Assembly (NCBI GenBank): GCA_036733165.1
Contig: DAINBB010000001.1
Span: forward strand, 81,609 to 145,608
Reading direction: 5' to 3'
DNA: 64,000 nucleotides
Origin: JAFGGT01 sp036733165
Lineage (GTDB): Archaea; Methanobacteriota_B; Thermococci; Methanofastidiosales; NM3
The position numbers and the translations under genes are program-made. Within the stretch, counting starts at the first letter, position 1, and each line of letters begins with the position of its first letter. Positions 25,592-33,483 of the stretch are shown one piece after another. A model generated the notes under the pieces. That model saw only the letters and a program-made list of their open reading frames with translations. It had not been told where the DNA came from and searched no databases.

Positions 25592-26173
25592 CTATTGGAA
25601 CTTCGCGTACACTTGATGTGTGAGGCTAAGCACGCCGGACCTTCTTATGCGTTCAGCAAGGCTGATTGCGAGCGCGGATTTCAAAAGGTCCCCCAACAGG
25701 AAAGGCACGACACCGAGCTTCAGGGCAGAGTAAAGGCTTATGTCCAGGAAGTTCATGAGCTGTAATATCCCGCAAGCGTATATGGCCGCTATTCCGGCCC
25801 CGAGCGCGATCGCGTCCCTCAGGACGTATGCCATCTTCCTACCCTTCACGAACGCCCCTCCCATGCTTTTCTCCACGCACAGTCCGGTACAGAAGGCACC
25901 GACCACAAAACCCACTAAATATCCGCCGGTTGGGCCTGTTATCACACCCGGACCTGATGTGCCTCCAGCAAACACCGGAAGACCAATCGCACCCATCATC
26001 ATGTATATAATCTGGGAGAGGGCCCCCAACCTAGCTCCAAGCAACATTCCAGATAACAGGACAAAGAATGTCTGCAGTGTCAGCGGCACCGGTATGAAAG
26101 GTATCTGTATGAACGCACCTATGGCCGTCAATGTGGCAAAGAGTGCCGTCAATGCAAGGTCTGTAGACTTCAT
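25592..26173 (-). CDS. bioY: BioY biotin transporter (S component)
   Basis: A 193-residue, six-span membrane protein of the BioY family, the substrate-binding part of energy-coupling-factor biotin transport. It shows FIQIPFIPVPLTLQTFFVLLSG and the LGARLG and GPTGGYLVGF motifs. No ATPase or EcfT gene is adjacent, so it either works alone or uses modules encoded elsewhere. The ATG at 26173 gives the normal family start. The extended frame to 26263 runs through the promoter. Confidence 0.92.
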   Translation of the reverse strand: MKSTDLALTALFATLTAIGAFIQIPFIPVPLTLQTFFVLLSGMLLGARLGALSQIIYMMMGAIGLPVFAGGTSGPGVITGPTGGYLVGFVVGAFCTGLCVEKSMGGAFVKGRKMAYVLRDAIALGAGIAAIYACGILQLMNFLDISLYSALKLGVVPFLLGDLLKSALAISLAERIRRSGVLSLTHQVYAKFQ

Positions 26174-26182
26174 CAAATCACA

Positions 26183-26225
26183 TTGTAAACTTTTTAAGAT
26201 TGTGAGTTGACAATTCTTTATAAAT
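26183..26225 (-). promoter_or_regulatory. bioY promoter with BirA-like operator
   Basis: Read on the minus strand, TATA box ATTTATAAA (26217-26225) is followed by inverted half-sites TTGTCAACT (26213-26205) and AGTTTACAA (26191-26183), 13 bases apart. Eight of nine positions are symmetrical. The half-site TTGTAAACT is one base from the known BirA half-site TTGTAAACC. The predicted transcription start falls inside the operator, a good position for repression by biotin-loaded BirA. Confidence 0.5.
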
Positions 26226-26299
26226 GTTTTGTTTTTTATTTGAAATATTTTTTCTGCAAACAACGTAAAATATTTAAATAATTCGGTGTATTTGTTTTT

Positions 26300-27247
26300 A
26301 TGGCCTGTTCTAGGAAAACTATCATGATACTAATTGTCTTATCCATTGCAATATTCGCATTGGGAGCCCCGAAAATGGTCATGGGAAGCAGCACCAGGTC
26401 CACAGGCGAAATAGAACTCATACTAAACCAAGAACAGACCTTGATAATAGGAGAAGAATACGAATATAAGCTGGAATTGACCAATCTGGACAACTGTGAC
26501 AAGGAACTATCCACAGGTTTCTCCTGTATCCCGACCATTGCCCTTATCATAAAGGAAGTGGATATCGAAACGCAGGAGATAACGGACTCAAAACCATTGG
26601 AGCACATGAACTACGGTGTCCACGATCTCTATATATTGTACGATGAAGTGACAATAGTATCGTTGAATGTCGTTAATATATCAATGACCGACAACAGTGC
26701 AAAGATAGAGATCGCATATAAGGTGGGCTCAACGGAAACCTTGGTATTGGACATAATCGCGGACGACACGATCAACGCCAACAAATCGGAAAGGTGTGAT
26801 GTAGATCTCATCATATCGAATAACAGCGACGACATATTGGTATCAACACTAAGGATCAATGATACCGCATCGGCACAATACATATTGATAGATAACGAGG
26901 AATACTCGGAGAACGATGAATACAGTCTTAGCATTCAACCTGGAAAAATGACCATAACGATATCATTCGTGCCATCGGTGGAAGGACATCACCTGTTGTC
27001 AATCATAATAGACAACTACCAAAAGGACATACCTGTCTTGGTACACTCCCCCGTAAGTTCCACCTTGGCATCATCCTATGTGAACGAATCATCGTTGAAA
27101 GAGGCCCTGGAGGACGAGACCATAATAGATGATATCAGGTTGGATTCCGCATATCTACTGGGCTCGTCATTCATGCTCCTCGTATTCGGTGGTGTCCTCG
27201 GGTTCATAGCCAGTAACAGGTCCCCTTCTTCTAAAGAAGATGATTAA
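26300..27247 (+). CDS. Exported membrane-anchored protein of unknown function
   Basis: A 315-residue protein with an N-terminal signal segment (IMILIVLSIAIFALGAP), a beta-rich, acidic exterior region and one C-terminal span (SAYLLGSSFMLLVFGGVLGFIAS) with a short charged tail. A TATA box (TATTTAAATA) about 25 bases upstream suggests a leaderless mRNA. I recognise no family. The last 81 bases overlap, on the opposite strand, the end of the thioredoxin-TPR gene. Confidence 0.65.
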   Translation: MACSRKTIMILIVLSIAIFALGAPKMVMGSSTRSTGEIELILNQEQTLIIGEEYEYKLELTNLDNCDKELSTGFSCIPTIALIIKEVDIETQEITDSKPLEHMNYGVHDLYILYDEVTIVSLNVVNISMTDNSAKIEIAYKVGSTETLVLDIIADDTINANKSERCDVDLIISNNSDDILVSTLRINDTASAQYILIDNEEYSENDEYSLSIQPGKMTITISFVPSVEGHHLLSIIIDNYQKDIPVLVHSPVSSTLASSYVNESSLKEALEDETIIDDIRLDSAYLLGSSFMLLVFGGVLGFIASNRSPSSKEDD

Positions 27248-28516
27248 TCCAGCAAAAAATATTATTATCGTGAGGGCCGCAACGGACACATAGACCATTT
27301 TCATGAACCTCTGGTGTTCCCGTTCCTCTTCCTCTAACTGCCTCTGTCGCTCTATTTCGTCCAGCTTTGCCTGACAGTCATCCATGTAATCATCACACTG
27401 ACTGGCCAATTCCGGCTCCACCAGGGACAGATAGATCTCCTTTGCATCGTCAAACTTTTCCTTCGCCAGTTCGTAGTCGCCCCCCTCGTAGAGGGTCAGG
27501 GCATAATCGTATGTGTCATTGGCAAGGATGTAAGAGTCACATACATCCACCATGTCATGGCAGTATAGGATCATATCAGTGTCATTGAACAGCTCAGAGG
27601 CGTCGTTATAATATTGCTTTGCATCGGCGTATTGAGCGTTCTCAAAAGCCGATTCGGCCTGCAAATAGAGCTCTTGCGCAGACACTTGGGACTGGCAGAA
27701 GGACAGAAGGTCGTTTATCGCATCTATCGTTGCCTTGTCGGAAGTGTAGGTCTTTGCGGCCTCATAATGCACTATGGCAGACTCCCAGTCATCTTCCTGG
27801 AAAGCCAGTGTGGCCGCGGCGTAGGAGACCTGGAAGTTACAGCTTTCAAGCCGCATCTCGCTTATGTGCGCCCGTGAAGTGTTGCCTATGTCATAATAGA
27901 TCTGAATGATCTCCTCATACAAGGGTTTGGCTGAAGCGTAGTCGGATGAAAGATAGTAGTTCTCGGCCTCTATGAACTTCTCAACAGCCAATATGTAATT
28001 GTTCGCATCTTCTATCCTTTGATCGCACAGGCCAACCTTAACGAGGTTCTCCGAAATCACGTATATTTCCTTGGCCTCGTTGAAAAGGTCTATGGCACCC
28101 TCATAATCGCCATCGCTCAGAGCATCCAGGCCGTCGGCATAGTACCCATCTCCGACAACCTCTATGCCTAGTAACATCTCATCTATTATTGTGACAAGGT
28201 CATCATAGTTTATCTTTACGTCTCCCACAAGTTTCCTATCCTCGTTTATTATGACTGCAGGCGCTCCGCTTATACTGTACCTTTGTGAATACTCCTCCCA
28301 GATCAAAGACCCGGAGGAAGAATAGATGTTTATCCTCTCAATGTTGACCAGGTCCCCATAGTGATCCTCTATCTGGTTCATGACTACGGATGTGGTCTTG
28401 CAGTGGGAACAGCCACTGGAATAAAAATATTTTATCTCTATTGGGGCGGCCTCGACATGAGGCAACAGGGATAAAGCTAATATTATAATAAGGAATATTG
28501 ACCCCATTTTTTTCAT
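27167..28516 (-). CDS. Thioredoxin-like, TPR-repeat, membrane-anchored protein
   Basis: A 449-residue protein. The signal peptide (1-22) is followed by a thioredoxin/glutaredoxin-like domain with CSHC at 36-39 and SISGAPAVIIN as the cis-Pro strand. From about 125 come at least five TPR-like helical repeats (ALSDGDYEGAIDLFNEAKEIY and relatives), then a basic coiled segment and one span (VYVSVAALTIIIFFAGLIIFF). The redox domain and TPRs face outward. The TPR consensus resembles that of the exported proteins at 52942 and 53848. It may bind exported clients and shuffle their disulfides; that is inference. Confidence 0.72.
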   Translation of the reverse strand: MKKMGSIFLIIILALSLLPHVEAAPIEIKYFYSSGCSHCKTTSVVMNQIEDHYGDLVNIERINIYSSSGSLIWEEYSQRYSISGAPAVIINEDRKLVGDVKINYDDLVTIIDEMLLGIEVVGDGYYADGLDALSDGDYEGAIDLFNEAKEIYVISENLVKVGLCDQRIEDANNYILAVEKFIEAENYYLSSDYASAKPLYEEIIQIYYDIGNTSRAHISEMRLESCNFQVSYAAATLAFQEDDWESAIVHYEAAKTYTSDKATIDAINDLLSFCQSQVSAQELYLQAESAFENAQYADAKQYYNDASELFNDTDMILYCHDMVDVCDSYILANDTYDYALTLYEGGDYELAKEKFDDAKEIYLSLVEPELASQCDDYMDDCQAKLDEIERQRQLEEEEREHQRFMKMVYVSVAALTIIIFFAGLIIFFRRRGPVTGYEPEDTTEYEEHE

Positions 28517-28611
28517 AAGATGAATAAAGATTATCTATATTAATAATTTATGTTTGTATGATAGAACAGATATAGAATTAAAAAGAAGAAAAGAAAAAAA
28601 AGGAGATAATA

Positions 28612-30849
28612 TTATAGATCCTGCAGTTCGTGTATGAGGTCCAGCGCGGCCTTTGCCGTTGCGGTCCTGTCCTTTCCTGCGACCACAAGGACATCCTTGC
28701 CAAAGGCGTAGACGTCTTCGTAGAGCTTTGCGTCACCGGACGATGTGTCCCACTCTGCAAACGTTGTGAACTCCAGGTCTATGAGATCCTGCACCAGTGA
28801 GTTGGCGACTGGACCGCCTACAAGTATCAGGTTGTACTGATTCTTTAGCTCTGGGTCGTTGTCAACGTCTGTGTCGAGGGCAACGAGCGTCGTGGGGTCT
28901 ATGTTAACGTATGTGGTGCTTACTAGAGGCGCCTTCTCGACCCTCTGGGTGACTTTCACGTACCCATCTATAACGTAGTCCGTGTGGATCGTGTCGGATA
29001 CCTGAAGAGACAGGTACTCATTTCCCTCGCGGTCGTCGAGACATACTGCAAACTCATCGCTGCACATGCCTGCAAGTTCCACTGGGGTGGCCAACCATAG
29101 TTCAAGCACTGGAACACAGTTGTACTCGGAGTAGACAGTCCTTGCACCTACATTGTAGAACACAAAGTTGTCAGATGCGTCAAAGTTCGGGTTGCTTGTC
29201 AACCACAGGTCGAAGTCGTTGTCAAGGTCAAGCGTTTGCACACCATCTGGATCTGTTTCAGAGTCGTCGGATGGTATGATGTCAAGGTACCAGTCCAAGT
29301 ACTCGCCGTTGCAGTCTGCTACAACAAATGGCTGGTAAAGGTCATCATCCGAATCTGCGCACTCGTCTGGGAATATCTTTTCAGTCAGACAGCCCATGTC
29401 ATCCAGATTGTATGCATGGTACTCGACAACGTAGTTGCCTGCCGCACCTATGAGCGTCTTTACGAACTTCACTGCGAAAACAACTTCCGATGTTCCGCAA
29501 GTTGACTCATAGAAGGCTATTGTGTCGTTCTCCTCGTTATCATTATCGCCGTCGCCAACTGATGGGATGTTGGATGTATATGTGTCGATGACAACGACAT
29601 AGTCGTGTGCCTCGCCATCGCTGTCCTCTATGGTGATGTATGCCTTGTTCTCGTAGATGCCAAGATCGTTGATGGTCAGAGTGAAGTCGCCGTATGTCTT
29701 TGACTCGCCTACCTTCAGCTTCTCCTCCACATACCAGTTCGGTGTTCCGTAGAACATGTAGTCCACACCGGAGCTGTTGGTGCCGAACGAGAGTGCGTTG
29801 TAGGTCTCTCCAAGGAAGTAGACCTCACAGTAGTCACAGTAAAGGTCAACAGGTTGGGGTGCAACATCTGAGCATATCTCATATGCCTCGGAGTCTTGGT
29901 CAGCGGACCCTATGATGGCCTGCCATGTCACGGAGGTAAGGGTGTCCATGCCGTATACAATGGCCCTATACTCCATGCCACCTACCGGATCGCATATGTT
30001 CTGCCATGATGGGGATCCCCAATACATCCTTGGATAGATGTTCGGATATGTCTGACACTCTGCCAATGTATCGTCTATAGGCACGAAATCAGCCACATCT
30101 TCTGGGTATGCTTCGGCCAATGAGTCGAAATCGTCTATTTCCCCAGTATCTACTGCCTGATTCTCATTAGCATCGAACCACCAGTATCCCATCTGGTCAC
30201 AGGCGGCGGTGCAGTCAATGCAGTATTGCTGCGAGCATGTCACGTCCCTTATAGAGAAATCGATCGAGATCGTCTCAATGGAACATCCCGTGTCCTCAAG
30301 GAATGTTTCTTCGGTGTTTGCATCCATGTATACATCATAGTCCCACAGAGGCACCGTAGGATCGATCTGGCCAAATATGCTTGGTCTGTACAGGCTCGTT
30401 GCAGAGATGAGGCTAGCTCCATTGGTCGAAGCGTTGCATGCAAATGGGACTAGTGCCCATGATTCTGGCGTGTCGAGGTCCATTCCGGTCGCAAGCTCAC
30501 TAAGCCTGAAATCGTCTAGTTCCAAGTCGCCCTCAAAGATTCCTGAACCTGCAATGTAATTTGCTGTGTCCTCTTCCTCATATACTATGGACGTATATGT
30601 GTCATATTGAGGAGTTGTTGTCGTATAATAGGCCATGCTGCCTATCTGGGCTGCAATCCATGATGCCGAAACGACATCCTCAGCTGCCGCATTTGTTCCG
30701 ACGACAATCAGACACGATGGCTGTCCGTCTTCGGAATTTATGAAAAAGTCTTTATCAACAGCATCTGTAGCGGCTCCCACAGCTCCCATAAGGGTAGAGC
30801 CAAGCAATATTGCTCCAGACACTGCTACACCAATTTTCTTCCACTTCAC
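28612..30849 (-). CDS. S-layer protein 1
   Basis: A 745-residue surface-layer protein of the methanococcal S-layer type. The signal peptide is KKIGVAVSGAILLGSTLMGAVGA. The N-terminal domain contains CLIVVGTNAAAEDVVSASW. The mid-domain GDFTLTINDLGIYENKAYI is shared with the other two copies. The C-terminal domain has LILVGGPVANSLV and GKDVLVVAGKDRTATAKAA. It has 19 cysteines. GTG at 30849 follows AAGGTGA and lines up with the MKMKK start of the other copies; a GTG at 30858 adds only three residues. Confidence 0.88.
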   Translation of the reverse strand: MKWKKIGVAVSGAILLGSTLMGAVGAATDAVDKDFFINSEDGQPSCLIVVGTNAAAEDVVSASWIAAQIGSMAYYTTTTPQYDTYTSIVYEEEDTANYIAGSGIFEGDLELDDFRLSELATGMDLDTPESWALVPFACNASTNGASLISATSLYRPSIFGQIDPTVPLWDYDVYMDANTEETFLEDTGCSIETISIDFSIRDVTCSQQYCIDCTAACDQMGYWWFDANENQAVDTGEIDDFDSLAEAYPEDVADFVPIDDTLAECQTYPNIYPRMYWGSPSWQNICDPVGGMEYRAIVYGMDTLTSVTWQAIIGSADQDSEAYEICSDVAPQPVDLYCDYCEVYFLGETYNALSFGTNSSGVDYMFYGTPNWYVEEKLKVGESKTYGDFTLTINDLGIYENKAYITIEDSDGEAHDYVVVIDTYTSNIPSVGDGDNDNEENDTIAFYESTCGTSEVVFAVKFVKTLIGAAGNYVVEYHAYNLDDMGCLTEKIFPDECADSDDDLYQPFVVADCNGEYLDWYLDIIPSDDSETDPDGVQTLDLDNDFDLWLTSNPNFDASDNFVFYNVGARTVYSEYNCVPVLELWLATPVELAGMCSDEFAVCLDDREGNEYLSLQVSDTIHTDYVIDGYVKVTQRVEKAPLVSTTYVNIDPTTLVALDTDVDNDPELKNQYNLILVGGPVANSLVQDLIDLEFTTFAEWDTSSGDAKLYEDVYAFGKDVLVVAGKDRTATAKAALDLIHELQDL

Positions 30850-30889
30850 GTCATTCACCTTTTTAGTTTTTAATCTACTTATGTAGACT

Positions 30890-30931
30890 CTAATTAGTAT
30901 TGCTCATCAATAATATATAAATCTTTTGGTA
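30890..30931 (-). promoter_or_regulatory. S-layer 1 promoter with TATTG-N5-CAATA operator
   Basis: On the minus strand, BRE ACCAAAAG and TATA box TTTATATA (30921-30914) are followed by the inverted repeat TATTG-atgag-CAATA (30912-30898) between the TATA box and the predicted start near 30888. This 42-bp stretch matches 55288-55329 at 39 positions. The rest of the gap to S-layer 2, 30932-31169, is AT-rich and holds no gene I can support. Confidence 0.6.
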
Positions 30932-31169
30932 TTAATATCATAAATAATAAAAAATACTATGTATAATTATTAATAATAATGTCGAAGGACTTGAAAAAGA
31001 AGGATTAGGAAATCTATTTGACAGAGGACTATCCATGTATAGAAAGAAAACAGACTCCTCTATCGTCAGAAAGATGCTTTCATTTTGTTGAAGATGTGCA
31101 GGATTATCTCATGAGCTAAAAATCGTATATGGAACTATCATGACATCTTGCTTATTGTAATATTAAAAG

Positions 31170-33359
31170 AAAATAAGATAAAAAGAATAAAAAAAGAAAG
31201 ATATTCTTAGAGTGCCTGGACAAGCGCCAATGCTGCGGCGGCCGTTGCGTCCCTGTCTGCACCAGCTACGATCAGGACATCCCTGCCCCATGCGTCGTCG
31301 CTGTCGATAAGCACGCAGGCTCCGTCTGTGGCTGTCTCCCAGAATGCGTATTCTGTGACACCAAGGTCCACGAGTTCCATTACCAACGAGTTGGCAACTG
31401 GTCCACCGATGAGTATCAAGTTGTATGATGTCTTCATCGCTGGTGTGATCGACTCGTCAAGCTTGACAAGTGCCTCTGGGTCCAGGTTCACATATACCTT
31501 TGTGACCGTAGGATCTAGGGCCGTGGTCCTTGTTATCTTTATGGCGCCGTCAATGAGGTAGTCCGATGGGTCGGAGTCCGTGACGCTCAGTGTGAAGTAG
31601 TTGTTCTGGTCGCAGTCCTCCAGGTCAACGGTGATCGTGCCACCGCACTGGTCTGCCTGCTCCACAGGTGTGTTGAGCCACAGCTCGAGCATTGGTACAC
31701 ACAGTGCTGCCTGAGTTGCTGGATCGTAGATAGTGACCGCGTCAGCTGCATCGAAGTTGGCGTTTCCCTCTTCCCAGAGGTCTACGTCGTTGTCAAGGTC
31801 GATCAGGTCAATCTCATCGGCTGGAAATATGTCAAAGTACCACTCGTATCCGGACTTTGTCGTGATGGCCGGGTCGACTATGAGGTCTTCGTCGGTCTCA
31901 CATGGGCCGTTCAGGACCTGCTCCCTAAGCACACCGTAGTCCTCTAGTTCGTATGCGTGGTATTCGACAACGTAGTTGCCTGCCGCGCCTATGAAGGACT
32001 TGATGAACTTCACTGCGAAGATAACTTCCTCATCCTGGAGTGATATCTCGCCTACTGTTTCACCACCACATAGGGCGTACACGTCGAATGTGCTTGCGGT
32101 GAACGCGAGCGTGTCGTTCTCCTCGTTCGCGGCTGATGTTCCGTAAGTGTAGTCCATGTCACCGTTCGAGGGAACGTTCGATGTGTAGGAGTTTATGACA
32201 GAGATGTATTCATTGACCTCCCCGTCGGGTGTCTCTATCGAGAGGTATATCTTGTTCTCGTAGATGTTGAGGTCGTTGATGGTCAGGGTGAAGTCGCCGT
32301 ATGTCTTTGACTCGCCTACCTTCAGCTTCTCTTCCACATACCAGTTCGGTGTTCCGTAGAACATGTAGTCGTATCCGTTCGTGTCCGTTTCGAAAGCGAG
32401 TGCATCGTAGTGCGTTCCAAGGAAGTAGACGTCGCATGTGCTGCAGTACAGCTCGACTTCCATGGGTCCGTTCTCGTCGCAGACCATGTATGCCTCGGAC
32501 TCTGGACCTATTATAGCGTCCCAATATACAATATCTTCCATAATTGCATCAAGACCGTATACAATGGTCCTGTAGGCGAGACCGCCGACCGGGTCGCAGT
32601 ACTCTACGAGGGCGTCGTCACCTGTACGATGTGCATCAGCGTAGACCTCTGGGGTACCCCAGTAGTGCCTTGGGTATATGTTAGGGTATGTCTGGCATTC
32701 GAGAAGGTCTGTTGAGTCCGGTATTGGCATGCCTTGGTCGCAAGCGGCAGAGCAGGCCAGGCAAAGGTCAGATGCGCATTCCGTGTCCCTCAGTGAGAAG
32801 TCAACGGATATTGTCTCGTATGAGCATCCCGTGTCCACGAGGAAGTTGTCGTCATCCAATATGTCTGGCTCCACATAGACGTCGTAGTCCCACCATGGGG
32901 CATTTGATGCTGGTGCACCGTAAACGGCGAGGTCTATGAAATCAAGACTACATGCGTATGGTAGTACGATATACGAATCGGGGTTTGTTGTTGCGTCTGT
33001 GAAGTCCGTGAACTCACCGTCTGCAACTTCTGTAGCTGCGACATAGTTGACCACATCAGTCTCCTCATAGTAGGGACCCAGGGTCTCCACGAGATAGTTC
33101 TCGGTTATGTCTTCATAGTACGCCATCGTACCGATCTTTGCGGAAACGTATGCTGCTGATACGACGTCCATTGCAGCGGCTCCTGAACCAACCACGATAA
33201 GGCAATTGTTCATACCTGTTACCGGGTCGATAAAGAAGTCGTCGTCAGGAACATCGACCTGCACGTCTCCGGCAGAAACTGCTGCGGCGAACGTCGCGCC
33301 GAGCAAGGCTGTTCCTGCCAAAATAGCTCCAACTTTCTTCATCTTCATTATTCCACCTT
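31170..33359. repeat. Direct repeat, copy A (2190 bp, S-layer gene)
   Basis: This segment appears identical to 33484-35673, offset 2314 bases. Identity begins 37 bases past the stop codon and ends in the ribosome site, 11 bases before the start codon. Flanks differ on both sides. The repeat therefore covers exactly one S-layer gene with its ribosome site but not its promoter. Confidence 0.9.
31207..33348 (-). CDS. S-layer protein 2 (identical to S-layer protein 3)
   Basis: A 713-residue S-layer protein. The signal peptide is KKVGAILAGTALLGATFAAAVSA, cleaved before GDVQVD. N-terminal CLIVVGSGAAAMDVVSAAY and C-terminal LILIGGPVANSLV and GRDVLIVAGADRDATAAAA are the S-layer N and C domain signatures. 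The composition is very acidic, with 18 cysteines, several in pairs (ECASDLCLACSAAC, YCSTC). AAGGTGG precedes the ATG. Its promoter region (TATA near 33405) differs from that of copy 3. Its initiation region is complementary to the predicted small RNA at 55215-55289. Confidence 0.9.
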   Translation of the reverse strand: MKMKKVGAILAGTALLGATFAAAVSAGDVQVDVPDDDFFIDPVTGMNNCLIVVGSGAAAMDVVSAAYVSAKIGTMAYYEDITENYLVETLGPYYEETDVVNYVAATEVADGEFTDFTDATTNPDSYIVLPYACSLDFIDLAVYGAPASNAPWWDYDVYVEPDILDDDNFLVDTGCSYETISVDFSLRDTECASDLCLACSAACDQGMPIPDSTDLLECQTYPNIYPRHYWGTPEVYADAHRTGDDALVEYCDPVGGLAYRTIVYGLDAIMEDIVYWDAIIGPESEAYMVCDENGPMEVELYCSTCDVYFLGTHYDALAFETDTNGYDYMFYGTPNWYVEEKLKVGESKTYGDFTLTINDLNIYENKIYLSIETPDGEVNEYISVINSYTSNVPSNGDMDYTYGTSAANEENDTLAFTASTFDVYALCGGETVGEISLQDEEVIFAVKFIKSFIGAAGNYVVEYHAYELEDYGVLREQVLNGPCETDEDLIVDPAITTKSGYEWYFDIFPADEIDLIDLDNDVDLWEEGNANFDAADAVTIYDPATQAALCVPMLELWLNTPVEQADQCGGTITVDLEDCDQNNYFTLSVTDSDPSDYLIDGAIKITRTTALDPTVTKVYVNLDPEALVKLDESITPAMKTSYNLILIGGPVANSLVMELVDLGVTEYAFWETATDGACVLIDSDDAWGRDVLIVAGADRDATAAAALALVQAL

Positions 33360-33483
33360 TAAATATTTAAAAGCCATGAAGGCACATGACATATGGTTTT
33401 ATTTTATATAAATTTATCGTTTATAAATAAACAATACATTATTTGAGATTATATTCAATTAAAAAAAGTATTCTTATTTTAAT

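Noticed and set aside
30960..31165. A stretch with coding-like character (encoding LEKEGLGNLFDRGLSMYRKK and a few more residues with an in-frame stop), possibly a relic of an insertion-sequence gene.
   Set aside because: Too short, interrupted, AT-rich, with no inverted repeats or target duplication; I cannot match it to a family.
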